A stretch of 64,000 nucleotides of DNA from Deltaproteobacteria bacterium (GTDB lineage: Bacteria > Myxococcota > Kuafuiibacteriia > Kuafuiibacteriales > Kuafuiibacteriaceae): NCBI GenBank assembly GCA_016713425.1, contig JADJPE010000005.1, positions 992,001-1,056,000 on the forward strand, written 5' to 3'. The translations under genes and the position numbers were made by a program. Of this stretch, positions 53,655-63,300 are shown in pieces. The notes beneath the pieces are model-generated. The model saw only the letters and a list, made by a program, of their open reading frames with translations, did no database searches and was not told where the DNA came from. Numbering within the stretch: position 1 is the stretch's first letter; every line of letters begins with the position of its first letter.

Positions 53655-54152
53655 ATGCTGAAGGACCTAACCACCATCACCTTGATTGCCGTAGCGCCCC
53701 TGTTGCTTGTGCGGAGTGCCGAGGCATCGCCAGAACTCAAACCATTCCAAGAAGAGGCCAAGGCCGATTTCGATGAGGCGATGGCGGAGCCTCTCAAGGC
53801 TGCAAACGAGGCGTGTGGCTTGAAGCTTACGGTGACGTCCGAGTACGAGAAGTTCGACGCCAAAGAGTGGAGCGGGAGGGCGCACTACTCCTGGTGCGTC
53901 CCGGTTCTAGAGCAGATCAAGTCACTCTGCGAAAAGCGTCCCGCGTACAAGAAGGTCTTGGTCAAGAAGCTCAAGAGCGTTTCTTGTGTATTCTCCGGCG
54001 TGAAACCAGCGGAGAAGAAGGATGGTTCGAGCGACTTCACGATCCGCAACATGGAGTTCAAGGGCAGCGCATTCGTCTTCCACATGGCGACCAACCAGGC
54101 CAACGTCGGCGACAGCGCTAAGACCGTGCTCGAGAAGGCGCTCAACGAATAG
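53655..54152 (+). CDS. Secreted protein with four cysteines
   Basis: 165 residues; ATG 53655 with GGGAG upstream. A signal peptide (ITLIAVAPLLLVRSAEA) precedes a mostly helical then β domain with cysteines in ACGLKL, SWCVPV, SLCEK and VSCVF. The 'C-VPVLEQIKSLCEK' helix resembles 'CAPIIERLERSC' in the next protein, suggesting a shared fold from duplication. No known family. First of three genes with 2- and 7-base gaps. Confidence 0.7.
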   Translation: MLKDLTTITLIAVAPLLLVRSAEASPELKPFQEEAKADFDEAMAEPLKAANEACGLKLTVTSEYEKFDAKEWSGRAHYSWCVPVLEQIKSLCEKRPAYKKVLVKKLKSVSCVFSGVKPAEKKDGSSDFTIRNMEFKGSAFVFHMATNQANVGDSAKTVLEKALNE

Positions 54153-54154
54153 CT

Positions 54155-54898
54155 ATGTGGTGGTTAGGCGTAATGGCGGCCGTCATCGGCCAAAACGTTC
54201 CGGAAATCTCCTCAGCCAAGGTCTTTCGAGGACCGGCGGGCGAACGCGTAGAAGTCATCGCGCTCAAGCCGGTCTCGAAAAACCTTGCGCTCCTCCGCGT
54301 GCAGGGCGCGGATTCAGCACACGATGGGCTTGTCTTGCCGTGCGAAGTTCAAGTCGACGGGTCCACCTCGAAGTACGTGACCCGGCACGACGGCGGCAAC
54401 TGGACGATCATGAGTCTGAGGGGTGGAAGAGCCGACGTCGAGGTTCCGGGACGGCCCGCCTTCGCCGCATCTTTTGACAAGAAGCTGACCGAAGCTCTCA
54501 AGCCAGATGAAATCTTGAGCGCCCACCGTGAGCAAGAGAGCCGGGGAACATTGAAGCTGTTCCAGCGGAAATCTTACCCCAAGATGGAAGCCAAGTATCA
54601 GGGACTCGCCCAGGAGGCTGCGGCCAAGCTGAGCAAGCGTTGCGGCCACACCGTTTCGATGCGGTTTGACTGGGGCTCGTTTGGCGACGAGGTCATGGCC
54701 GAGGTCAACGCCTGGAAGGCATGCGCGCCGATCATCGAACGTCTCGAGCGGTCCTGCGATACGGTGAAGAAGGCTTCCGAGATCGTGTGCAAGATGGGTA
54801 CGACGTTTGGGCTCGAGATCGAAGAGAATGCGATATCATTCACGACAACACCGTCCGGCCAGAAGGATGGGCCAGGCTTCCTATCGAAGCAGAGGTAA
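54155..54898 (+). CDS. Secreted or periplasmic protein, second in the cluster
   Basis: 247 residues from ATG 54155, two bases after the previous stop. The first ~100 residues are a β-rich unit (ERVEVIALKPVSKNLALLRV, SKYVTRHDGGNWTIM); the second ~110 resemble the preceding protein (KLSKRCGHTVSMRFDWGSF; WKACAPIIERLERSC; VCKMG). The N-terminus is short and only weakly hydrophobic, so export is uncertain. No family recognised. Confidence 0.68.
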   Translation: MWWLGVMAAVIGQNVPEISSAKVFRGPAGERVEVIALKPVSKNLALLRVQGADSAHDGLVLPCEVQVDGSTSKYVTRHDGGNWTIMSLRGGRADVEVPGRPAFAASFDKKLTEALKPDEILSAHREQESRGTLKLFQRKSYPKMEAKYQGLAQEAAAKLSKRCGHTVSMRFDWGSFGDEVMAEVNAWKACAPIIERLERSCDTVKKASEIVCKMGTTFGLEIEENAISFTTTPSGQKDGPGFLSKQR

Positions 54899-54905
54899 CG
54901 CAGAC

Positions 54906-55712
54906 ATGACATGGTCACGCGCATTCTTGGGCGTCCGTCTGGCAACGGCGGTCGCGGTATCAATGGCCGTTCTGGCGCCGGGGTCAGCCCCGGCCGCCGC
55001 GGAATCCGAGTCAGGAGGATCGACTTGGACGCTCGATAACCTCGGGGCCGCCCTCAAGGATCGCTCCTACGCTGAGATCCTCGACCGTGCGTTGGATGTA
55101 CCGGCTACGAATCGGACCGATGCCTGGCGCAGCGCCGTCGCGGAAGCCGCGGCGGCGGTCATCCGAAAGATGACACCGGCCGAGAAGAAACCGCTCTCGG
55201 TGGTAGACCGTGCCGCCGAGCTCGTCACCCGCTTCGAGTTCCTCGAATCTGCACCGGCTTTCGCGGCCGCGCGCGGCGAGGTCATCGTAGCGGCGCTCCG
55301 ACGGTGCTGGGACGCGGACGACCAGCGATGTCTTCGTGGGCTCGAAGTGCACACGAAGACGTTGTCCGGCAAGGCGGCACTGGATGCGGCGAAGGTCCTT
55401 CAGCGAGGCAGCCCCGCGTGGAGCGCAGCCAGCTTCATCAAGCAGGCCGTTTCGGGGACACCTGACCTCTGCAAGGAAGCGCTGGTCAGCAAGGTCGCGC
55501 TGTCAGCGCTCGGCACCCCCGAAGATCAAACGTTCGCTGCCGACGCACGCCGCGTTGCGTTCGAGTTGTGTTGGGACGATCTGAAACCCGCGCTCAAAGC
55601 CGGGATGGTCGGCGCGTCCAATGCCTACCTCAAGAACGCGTGCAAATCGATGCGGGAGAAGAAGGCCCTGTCGGAGCTTCAAGACGAGATCTGCCGGGAA
55701 GAAGATCTCTGA
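54906..55712 (+). CDS. Secreted helical-repeat-like protein, third in the cluster
   Basis: 268 residues; ATG 54906 with AGAGGTAA upstream. Signal peptide to ~residue 33 (PGSAPAAAESE). The mature protein is α-helical with HEAT/TPR-like spacing (AAVIRKMTPAEKKPLSVVDR, ARGEVIVAALRRCWDADDQR, KNACKSMREKKALSELQDE) and six cysteines that may pair. No family recognised. It completes the three-gene unit. Confidence 0.7.
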   Translation: MTWSRAFLGVRLATAVAVSMAVLAPGSAPAAAESESGGSTWTLDNLGAALKDRSYAEILDRALDVPATNRTDAWRSAVAEAAAAVIRKMTPAEKKPLSVVDRAAELVTRFEFLESAPAFAAARGEVIVAALRRCWDADDQRCLRGLEVHTKTLSGKAALDAAKVLQRGSPAWSAASFIKQAVSGTPDLCKEALVSKVALSALGTPEDQTFAADARRVAFELCWDDLKPALKAGMVGASNAYLKNACKSMREKKALSELQDEICREEDL

Positions 55713-55905
55713 GCCCGGCCGGACGTCCTGACACAGGCGACCACCTGATGGCTCCCATCCTCGAGCAATCCACCCCGATCCACCGATCCACCGATCCACC
55801 CACCCGATCCACCGGTTCTCTGATTCGAACGACCAACGACTGTCTGGCCGGACGCGACAGAGTCATCACCCCCGCGCACCGAACCTGACTGACGGGTCGT
55901 ACGGC
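55713..55905. other. Intergenic region with short repeats
   Basis: Contains several near-identical GATCCACC blocks (about 55776-55812). No gene or clear promoter; presumably leader of the following lipoprotein gene. Confidence 0.4.
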
Positions 55906-58215
55906 ATGAAGTGTGCTTTGGTTCTCAGGAGCATGCGCCCGGCGATCTCGACCCATCGAACATGCGACGCGACCAAGGCCACAAGGTGGCCGAGATCAGG
56001 GCCAACAACCGTGCGCACACGACTCGCTTTCGGTCTGATGTTCTTGTGCCTCGGAAGCGCCTCGCTGAGCGGCTGCCAAGAGACGACCTCGAGTCAATCG
56101 CGGGAGAGCACGGCCGCATCGAACTCGGAGACGATGACCGCCCATGCGGTCGGCTTTGTGGACGGCGTGGACGAGGATAGTGCGGGCACTGTTCTGGTCC
56201 ACGGGTGGGCGTGCGTCCATCAGCAGCCCCATCCGATCGCCATCCATGTCTACGTGGGCGGCCCGGCTGGCCAGGGTGGAGAATTCGTCGGCGCCACGGT
56301 GGCAGACTCGCCGCGCGAACGAGCCGTCGGTCATGAATGCGGCGTCGAGTCGTCCAACTTCGGCTTCGTCTTCCGACTCGACCTCGACGCCAACGCCGAG
56401 CTCGCGTTCGCCGGCAAGTCGGTCTTTGTTCACGGCATCTCCGAACCATGGGGCGGCCACAACGAACTGCTGGAACATTCGGGTCGATTCTCAGTCCCAA
56501 CGCCGACCACGCCGACGACGCCGACCACGCCGACGACGCCGACCACGCCAACGACGCCGACCACGCCAACGACGCCGACCACGCCAACGACACCGACCAC
56601 GCCAACGACGCCGACCACGCCAACGACGCCGACCACGCCAACGACGCCGACCACGCCAACGACGCCGACTACGCCAACGACACCGACCACGCCAACAACA
56701 CCGACCACGCCGACCCGCGTGTTTTCGCTTTCGCCGGTGGGCTTCGACCCCGGTCTGCAAACGCGCCGCGCCGCGGGCCTGTTTCCAGGAGAACGCTTCT
56801 ACTTCGAAGCGTGTCCAGATTCGCCGACGCAGCACTGCGCCGGCACCTTCGCCAACGGATCGGGCTTCTACACACTGCCCGGCAACCAAGCCGACGCCAT
56901 GAACGATCCTCGCCGTCAGGCGTGCACGATTAACTCAGGAGAGCCATTCACGCCTGTGCTCGATGACGGACGAGATCCGTTCGCGCCCGGCGCCTGGGAC
57001 GATCCATCGATCCATAACTTCCATGTCCCCTGCCCCTTCTATTTCGCTTGGGAGTCCGACGACCAGGGCAGCCCCGTTGCGCGCGTCACCATCGACACGC
57101 GCGCGTATCAGCCGGGCCCCACGGTCAACAACTACCATGGGCTCCAGACGAACCTAGCGATTGGGTCGAGCTACGGCGGCATCGACTTCAACAACGCATC
57201 GATGACGCCACGCGCCGTCGATGTCGAGTTCGCGGATTTCGAGTTCAAAGCCCAGATGTGCCCCGGCCGTGCGGCCTCGGACGCAAACCAGTTCGGCGTC
57301 TTTCACTACTACGCAAGCTTCTACAACGCCGAGAACCAAGGCGGATTCACCATCGCCTTCGACTACGGGTTCTTTAGCCACCCCGGCGGCGGAACCGTCG
57401 AACCCGTCTACATCCAGCCAGAATCCGACCTCGGCGGCCCTCAGACGGACACCTTCCGAGCGCATTTCCACGTCCACAGCCATCAACTCGGCATCATACC
57501 GGATGGCGCAGGCGTCGTGCTCGACGCCTCGCCGGACTGCAGCACGCCCATGAGCTCGATCCCTTGGCGAAGGGTCCGGGCCCCGATTGGCGCGGTGATT
57601 CGTCATCTCGTCGCCACCGGAGAGATCACGGAAGCCGTTCTCGACCGAGCGAAGTACGTGGGTGGCATCATCGCAGGACCAGAGCACTGGGGGCGGATCA
57701 AGACGACGGCCCTGGTGAGGAACCATTCTCTGTGGGCCAAGGTTGTGACCTCGCCGCACAGCGTCGGGGTCGACGGCATCCCAGAGGGGAAGTTCCGGTT
57801 GGCGGGCGACGCGGAGCGACATGTCTACTACGCCAATGGGCAAGGCGGTCACTGTCGCTATCCGACCTTCGACGCCGCAGGCGTCGAAACCGCGCTGGAC
57901 ATTGAGCGCGTCTACGACGTTGCGCCCGAAACCGTTTCGGGTGCCAGCGAAGTATGCGGCGGTTCCGGCGCCGAGACAGCCATCAGTCGAACACAGGACA
58001 GCGGCCGGTATCCCGCAGGCCTATTCCGAACCAAAGCAGAAGGCCGAAGTTGGATGTACTACTCGAACGGTGTCGACGCGTTCTGCCGCTATGTCGTGCC
58101 GGCACATGCGGGTGTTTCCAGCGCGAATGCCATCACCACCGTCTACGACACCCCACCGTTCGCGATGCGCAACGATGGCTTCTGCCCAGGGGCCGACGTC
58201 TTCTTGGCGCGTTGA
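55906..58215 (+). CDS. Large lipoprotein with (Thr-Pro-Thr)n linker
   Basis: 769 residues in the longest form; a GTG at about 56011 that starts directly at the signal (VRTRLAFGLMFLCLGSASLSGC) is an attractive alternative. Lipobox LSGC. Then a β-domain (~65-195: AGTVLVHGWACVHQQPHPIA), a Thr-Pro linker (~199-269), a large domain with HFHVHSHQLG, and two similar C-terminal blocks (SPHSVGVDGIPEGKFRLAGD ... CRYPTF and TKAEGRSWMYYSNGVDAFCR). Looks like a surface-displayed binding protein; family not recognised. Confidence 0.75.
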   Translation: MKCALVLRSMRPAISTHRTCDATKATRWPRSGPTTVRTRLAFGLMFLCLGSASLSGCQETTSSQSRESTAASNSETMTAHAVGFVDGVDEDSAGTVLVHGWACVHQQPHPIAIHVYVGGPAGQGGEFVGATVADSPRERAVGHECGVESSNFGFVFRLDLDANAELAFAGKSVFVHGISEPWGGHNELLEHSGRFSVPTPTTPTTPTTPTTPTTPTTPTTPTTPTTPTTPTTPTTPTTPTTPTTPTTPTTPTTPTTPTTPTTPTTPTTPTRVFSLSPVGFDPGLQTRRAAGLFPGERFYFEACPDSPTQHCAGTFANGSGFYTLPGNQADAMNDPRRQACTINSGEPFTPVLDDGRDPFAPGAWDDPSIHNFHVPCPFYFAWESDDQGSPVARVTIDTRAYQPGPTVNNYHGLQTNLAIGSSYGGIDFNNASMTPRAVDVEFADFEFKAQMCPGRAASDANQFGVFHYYASFYNAENQGGFTIAFDYGFFSHPGGGTVEPVYIQPESDLGGPQTDTFRAHFHVHSHQLGIIPDGAGVVLDASPDCSTPMSSIPWRRVRAPIGAVIRHLVATGEITEAVLDRAKYVGGIIAGPEHWGRIKTTALVRNHSLWAKVVTSPHSVGVDGIPEGKFRLAGDAERHVYYANGQGGHCRYPTFDAAGVETALDIERVYDVAPETVSGASEVCGGSGAETAISRTQDSGRYPAGLFRTKAEGRSWMYYSNGVDAFCRYVVPAHAGVSSANAITTVYDTPPFAMRNDGFCPGADVFLAR
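56500..56714 (+). repeat. 9/18-bp repeat coding for the Thr-Pro-Thr linker
   Basis: About 24 nine-base units (ACGCCGACC or ACGCCAACG) in pairs, forming an 18-base higher unit. All in frame and nearly silent between copies. On the minus strand they would read as Val-Gly repeats, which is only a shadow. Confidence 0.93.
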
Positions 58216-58216
58216 C

Positions 58217-58284
58217 GCATTGACACCTGACACGCATTGACACCTGACACGCATTGACACCTGACGCGCATTGACACCTGACGC
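58217..58284 (+). repeat. 17-bp direct repeat array just after a stop codon
   Basis: Four contiguous 17-base units, GCATTGACACCTGACAC (twice) and GCATTGACACCTGACGC (twice), starting two bases after the lipoprotein's TGA. Each contains TTGACA. Iteron-like in form; no replication gene is nearby. Confidence 0.92.
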
Positions 58285-58453
58285 GCCGGCACACCTATCC
58301 CTTCCCTCCAGCGCTGCCCTCCGACGCCCGATATCCGGAGCTCCGCTGACCCGATCTGTCTTCTGTCTCTCACGGCGGGATTGACAAGAATCGGACGCAT
58401 GCGTGATGGCGAGCCCGCGATCCCTTGATGCAGAAGGGACGGGAGGAAACGTG

Positions 58454-58816
58454 ATGAACCTAAGACGCTTCGGTTTGGTGACCGCGCTTTTGCTCGGCAG
58501 CACATTGGGATTCGCATGCGGCGAGACGGACGTGGGCGAATGCCCAGCTGATTCGACCGAGACTCAAGTTCGGGGCCAGCAGCTCGTGGTCGATCGCTGC
58601 ATGGGGTGCCATGCATCGACGCTTACGGGGAGCGATCGAAACAACGCGCCCAGCAACCTGAACTTCGACGACCTATCCGTGGTCCGGAACGAGGGCAACG
58701 AGCTGTTCGAGGAAATCGACGCCGGAGACATGCCCCCGAGCGGCCCGCTCTCAAGCGCCGACAAGGAAAGCATCCGTGTTTGGTTGGCCTGCGGCGCGCC
58801 GGACGTCATAGACTGA
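58454..58816 (+). CDS. Monohaem c-type cytochrome lipoprotein
   Basis: 120 residues; ATG 58454 with GGGAGGA about ten bases upstream. Signal peptide with lipobox-like GFAC, then a single CxxCH haem site (DRCMGCH). Downstream GDMPPSGPLSSADKE offers the Met ligand (MPPSG) and WLACGAP ends the fold. This is the short 'planctomycete cytochrome C-like' type common in lipoproteins. Electron partner unknown; the following gene is metabolic. Confidence 0.82.
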   Translation: MNLRRFGLVTALLLGSTLGFACGETDVGECPADSTETQVRGQQLVVDRCMGCHASTLTGSDRNNAPSNLNFDDLSVVRNEGNELFEEIDAGDMPPSGPLSSADKESIRVWLACGAPDVID

Positions 58817-58980
58817 GCTTTGAGCAGCGCCGAACGCGGGCGGTTGCGCCACTGCGGAAATCGGGGATTGACCCCCCTCTCGGCGTCAAAACAGCGAAGA
58901 CCGAAGACGATGCTGGCCAGGGACCTGCGCTTCGAGTACAGGCCGTCGAGGTCCACGTCGTCCAAGACGCAAACGTGGGG

Positions 58981-60858
58981 ATGCTTATGGCGGACGTTTT
59001 CGGAATTGAGCCGAGCTACTGGGATATCACTGGGCAGCTGCGCCACGCAGCGCCCGAGGTCATGGAGCGGATTCGGAAGTCGCTTGGGTCTGACCAGTAC
59101 CCTGAAGGGCCGCCACAAGATGGGCATGTTCGCTTCGTGCGAAGCGGCGAACAGGCAGACGTCGGGCGCGCTCGGATCGAGCTCGAGTCCGGCGGCGACC
59201 TAACGGTCGATGGCGTCCTGCCCCCTGACCTCCCCATCGGCTATCATACGCTGCACAGTCTCGAACGCGAGCGGGTCGAACGCCTGTTCGTAACCCCGGG
59301 TGTGTGCTACCGACCAAGCGAGCGGGCGTGGGGTTTCGCGGTTCAGATCTACGCCACCCGCTCCAAGAAGAGCTGGGGAATCGGCGATTTTGGGGATCTG
59401 GGCGAGGTCGCCGCGATGTCGAAGCGGCTCGGCGCCGGGATGATGCTTCTGAACCCTGTCCACGCACCCGCCCCTCATGACGAGCAGCAGCCGAGCCCCT
59501 ATTTCCCGGTAAGCCGGCGATTCTTGTCGCCTCTTTACATTGATGTCGAAGCCGTACCGGGCGCCAGCGACGTCGGGGTCGATCTGTCGGCCCAGCGCGA
59601 GGCCGGCCGCAAGCTCAATTCGGACCGACGCATCGACCGAGATGCCGTGTGGAAACTCAAAAGGAGTGCGCTCGAAGCCATCTGGGCCCGTCATCGCCCG
59701 GGCACGAGTGAGTTTCAGAAGTGGGCAGCCGCTCAAGGCCGTGCGCTTCGTGAGTTCGCGACCTGGTGCGTCTTGGTTGAGAAGCACGGGCCTCTCTTCC
59801 GCAAGTGGCCGACGCAATTCCGGAACCCTTCGGACCCGGCCGTCGCGGCCTTCGGCGAGGCCTCGATCGAGCGGGTGCGTTTCTTCGAGTGGATGCAGTG
59901 GCTCGCACGCACGCAGCTCGCGCGCGCGTGCACGCTGCCGTTGACCGTCCAAGATCTCCCGGTCGGTGTAGACGCCGAAGGCGCGGATGCTTGGGCCTTC
60001 CAGGACGTACTGGCCGAAGGTGTTCGAGTCGGTGCGCCGCCCGACCCGTTCAACTGGCACGGCCAAAACTGGGGTGTGCCGCCGTTTGTCCCGTGGCGCC
60101 TTCGTCGTTCCGGATACCGAGCGTTCATCGAAACGCTGCGAGATACGCTCAGCGGCGCGAGTGGCCTGCGCATCGACCACGCGATGGGTCTCTCCCGTCT
60201 TTGGTGGATTCCGCCAGGCTGTTCGCCCACGGAGGGCGCGTACGTGCGCTACCCGGCGCACGAGTTCTTCGACATCATTGCGATCGAAAGCCATCGCGCC
60301 AAAGCCGTGATCGTGGGCGAGGATCTCGGCACCGTCGAAGCTGGATTCCGAGAGGAATTGCAGCGACGTCAGATGCTGTCGTACCGGGTGCTCTGGTTCG
60401 AAGAAGGCGATCCGGCGCACTGGCCGGAGCTCGCCCTTGCCTCGGTTACGACGCACGATCTACCGACCGTAGCGGGACTGTTCAGCGGCGCGGACTTCGA
60501 GCAGCAGCAGCGGTTCGGGATCGACCCCGACCGAAACGCGGGACAGGCGCTCAAAGAGCGTCTCGCACGGGACAGCGGTCTGCCGCCTGACGCGAGCATC
60601 GAAGACGCGATCCTCGGAACGCACAAGCGGCTGTCGCGAGCCGCGACCCAGTACGTCGTCGCCACGCTCGAGGATGCCGTCGCGGAGGCACAGCGCCCCA
60701 ATGTACCGGGCGCCGCGAAGAACGAGCCGGAGAACTGGTCGCGTGCTCTATCCGTGGCCGTCGAAGACCTCGAAAAGCATCCCCTGGTGGTCAAGCTGGC
60801 CGAAACGCTCGGCGCCAATGGCCGGGCAATCAAGGGCTCTGTTCAAGATTCAAAATAG
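58981..60858 (+). CDS. malQ: 4-alpha-glucanotransferase (amylomaltase, GH77)
   Basis: 625 residues from ATG 58981 (GGGG adjacent; ATG 58987 possible). Transfers α-1,4-glucan segments in glycogen/maltodextrin metabolism. Motifs in order: WGIGDFGDLGEVA, SPYFPVSRRFLSPLYID, LRIDHAMGLSRLWW with the nucleophile Asp (~396), VGEDLGTVE with the acid/base Glu (~446), and TTHDLPTVAG with the third Asp (~490). The N-terminal ~120 residues are a starch-binding-like β-domain. The last nine bases overlap the penicillin-binding-protein gene tail to tail. Confidence 0.92.
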   Translation: MLMADVFGIEPSYWDITGQLRHAAPEVMERIRKSLGSDQYPEGPPQDGHVRFVRSGEQADVGRARIELESGGDLTVDGVLPPDLPIGYHTLHSLERERVERLFVTPGVCYRPSERAWGFAVQIYATRSKKSWGIGDFGDLGEVAAMSKRLGAGMMLLNPVHAPAPHDEQQPSPYFPVSRRFLSPLYIDVEAVPGASDVGVDLSAQREAGRKLNSDRRIDRDAVWKLKRSALEAIWARHRPGTSEFQKWAAAQGRALREFATWCVLVEKHGPLFRKWPTQFRNPSDPAVAAFGEASIERVRFFEWMQWLARTQLARACTLPLTVQDLPVGVDAEGADAWAFQDVLAEGVRVGAPPDPFNWHGQNWGVPPFVPWRLRRSGYRAFIETLRDTLSGASGLRIDHAMGLSRLWWIPPGCSPTEGAYVRYPAHEFFDIIAIESHRAKAVIVGEDLGTVEAGFREELQRRQMLSYRVLWFEEGDPAHWPELALASVTTHDLPTVAGLFSGADFEQQQRFGIDPDRNAGQALKERLARDSGLPPDASIEDAILGTHKRLSRAATQYVVATLEDAVAEAQRPNVPGAAKNEPENWSRALSVAVEDLEKHPLVVKLAETLGANGRAIKGSVQDSK

Positions 60859-63300
60859 GCTGGCCGTCGTGGTGGTCGGGACGTAGGTGAGCGCCGGAAG
60901 AGGCGCTCGCCCGGGATCACGATAAGGCGCATAAGACGTCGGTACCGAGCCTCGCACGAGCCCAACCCACTGCCCTTCGCTTTCGACCAACAGCGCTTCG
61001 TCCGGTATGGGGAAGGCGTCGTCGGGCGACGCCGGCAGGGCCTCCACGATCGTGATCCAGGCCGGAAGAGCGGCGCGACCACCCGTCTCCTTGTCGCCCA
61101 GTGATTCGTTCCCGTCGGTCCCCACCCAGACCCCCACGGTGTAGCGCGGCGTAAAGCCGACGAACCAGGCATCGATGTTGTTGTTTGTCGTGCCCGTCTT
61201 GCCTGCGCGCTCGTAGCCACGCTTGTAGGCCCGCCGCGCCGTGCCAGCCCGAACGACTTCGCCCATCATATCGACGATCTCGTAGCTCACGGCCGCCGGC
61301 AACGCGCGTCGAGGTGAAGGTCCTGGCAAGATGGGCCAGTCCGTGTCGCCGTCCTCATTGGCGTCGGGCACGAGACGACCGGCCAAGCCGATCACACGCC
61401 CTTGGGGTCCGATCACTTTGTCGATGTAGACGGGCTCCATCGCGATCCCCATTCGCGCAAAGGCCGAATAGGCGCGCACCTGGTCCAGTAGGGTGACCTC
61501 ACTCGAACCAAGGGCGAGCGTGGGATCGGCGCGCAGCGGCGATCGCACACCCAGCGCCGCGGCTCGGCTGACGACCGCGTCGGCCCCCACCTCGAGGAGG
61601 AGGCGAATCGCGACGCTGTTGAGGCTCTTGGCCAGCGCCCGCCGAATCGTGATCGGCCCAAAATATCGACCTCCGTAGTTCTTGGGTACCCAGCGGCGGC
61701 CGGCCGCGCCGGGAAGATTCAACGGGGCGTCGACCACCACGTCGAGTTGAGTACGTCCCTGCAAGAGGGCCTGCGTGTACACGTACGGCTTGAAGCTGCT
61801 GCCCGGCTGACGGCGAGCCTGCGTCGCCCGAACAAACCCCTCGAGCGTCGACTGATAGCCGCCCACGAGCGCAATGATCCGCCCTGTCGCATTCTCCATG
61901 ACCAGGGCTGCACCTTCGGCGGACGGCCGTGGATCGAGGCCAACCGTCTCCTCCGTGATCTGACAGACGCGAAGCACATCGCCCGATTGAACCGAGGACT
62001 CGAGGCGTTCGGTCGACGCCGAACGCGACAGGCGCTCGTCATACGTCACGCGGACGCGCGCCTGCCGGTCGGAAGGATTGAGCCCAAAACGCCAAGGGCC
62101 GGCCAGAAGTTGATCGAGGTCGGCCGGATCGCCCACCAGCGCATCGAAGCAATCACCTCGCTCCGGACGCTCCAGCGCGCCCGAGGCCGGGTCGCGACGC
62201 AATCCAGGCGCTCGCGCCAGGAACGCCTCCCACTCGGGCCGGGCGAGATGTTTGACCGTACTGCGATGCCCTTGGCGATCGGTATGAGCGAGGAGCGCTT
62301 CCTGAACCGCCTCCTCGGCAACCGCCTGGATGCGTCGATCGAGCGGCGTATAGACCTTGAGCCCCACCTTGACGGCAACTTCGGTCCCGTAAACAGCCCG
62401 GAGCTCCCGCCGAACTTGCGTCACATAGGAAACACCCACCCGATCACGCTCGAGCAACTCGACCGGATAGGACGCGGGATCGTCGAGATATCGAGAGGCT
62501 TCTCCGCGCCCGAGAAAGCCTGCGTCCTCCATCGTCACCAGCACGATCTCGCGACGACGTTTCGCACGCTCGGGATAACGCTCCGGCGCATAGATGGAAG
62601 GCGCGGGTACAAGCCCGGCCAGGAGCGCAGCCTGACCCGCATCCAGAAGCGACGCCGGAATGCCAAAGTAATCGCGGGCGGCCGCCTCAACGCCGTAGTT
62701 CCCGGATCCGAGATACACGTAGTTGATGTAGACCTCGAGGATCTCATCCTTCGACAGCTCCTTCTCGAGACGCCACGCCAAAACGGCCTCACGCAACTTT
62801 CGGCGATACGATCGCTCCTTGTCGTTGAGGATGTTCTTTACGAGCTGCTGAGTAATGGTCGATCCGCCCTGTCGAACCGTTCCGCTTTGCAGATTCACCC
62901 AGAAGGCGCGGACGATGCCTAGCAGGTCAATCCCTTGGTGTTCGTAAAATCGACGATCCTCCGCAGCCACGAACGCGTTCTTGACGTGGAGCGGCAACTC
63001 ATCGAGATGGACCCACATTCGTCGCTCGAGATAGAACTCGTCGACGAGAACGCCCGCGGCGTCGTACACCTGGCAGCTTATGGGCGGACGCCACTCTCGA
63101 AGCGAAGAAAGATCCGACGGCAGAGTCTGCAAGATGTTGCGGTCGAACCAGTAGTAGCCGTAGCCACCGAGAATCGCAAAGATGAAGAGGAGCACACCGA
63201 GAACGCGCAGTCCGCTCAGAAGGAAGCGACGCGAAAAAATCCGACGCCCTTTCGCCGTCGGATTCGCGTTCGCGTTCGCGGGCGTGTCCGCATTCGCCAT
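60850..63300 (-). CDS. Class A penicillin-binding protein (PBP1A-like)
   Basis: 816 residues. One membrane helix (LRVLGVLLFIFAILGGYGYY) leads to the GT51 glycosyltransferase (~100-275; catalytic Glu in VAAEDRRFYEHQG, GGSTITQQLVKN) and the transpeptidase (~440-740) with PGSSFKPYVY (active Ser ~502), KSLNS and AGKTGTTNN. It polymerises and cross-links peptidoglycan. An OB-like insert between the domains fits PBP1A. The N-terminus is an Ala/Asn/Pro-rich cytoplasmic tail. Its ATG overlaps the ATG of the divergent gene. Confidence 0.93.
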   Translation of the reverse strand: MANADTPANANANPTAKGRRIFSRRFLLSGLRVLGVLLFIFAILGGYGYYWFDRNILQTLPSDLSSLREWRPPISCQVYDAAGVLVDEFYLERRMWVHLDELPLHVKNAFVAAEDRRFYEHQGIDLLGIVRAFWVNLQSGTVRQGGSTITQQLVKNILNDKERSYRRKLREAVLAWRLEKELSKDEILEVYINYVYLGSGNYGVEAAARDYFGIPASLLDAGQAALLAGLVPAPSIYAPERYPERAKRRREIVLVTMEDAGFLGRGEASRYLDDPASYPVELLERDRVGVSYVTQVRRELRAVYGTEVAVKVGLKVYTPLDRRIQAVAEEAVQEALLAHTDRQGHRSTVKHLARPEWEAFLARAPGLRRDPASGALERPERGDCFDALVGDPADLDQLLAGPWRFGLNPSDRQARVRVTYDERLSRSASTERLESSVQSGDVLRVCQITEETVGLDPRPSAEGAALVMENATGRIIALVGGYQSTLEGFVRATQARRQPGSSFKPYVYTQALLQGRTQLDVVVDAPLNLPGAAGRRWVPKNYGGRYFGPITIRRALAKSLNSVAIRLLLEVGADAVVSRAAALGVRSPLRADPTLALGSSEVTLLDQVRAYSAFARMGIAMEPVYIDKVIGPQGRVIGLAGRLVPDANEDGDTDWPILPGPSPRRALPAAVSYEIVDMMGEVVRAGTARRAYKRGYERAGKTGTTNNNIDAWFVGFTPRYTVGVWVGTDGNESLGDKETGGRAALPAWITIVEALPASPDDAFPIPDEALLVESEGQWVGLVRGSVPTSYAPYRDPGRAPLPALTYVPTTTTASLF

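Noticed and set aside
56430..56708. Minus-strand Val-Gly repeat frame
   Set aside because: Reverse reading of the Thr-Pro-Thr linker, with no start region or ribosome-binding site.
58217..58284. Plasmid-type replication origin with iterons
   Set aside because: No replication protein gene, A/T-rich region or DnaA boxes nearby, and the surroundings are chromosomal.
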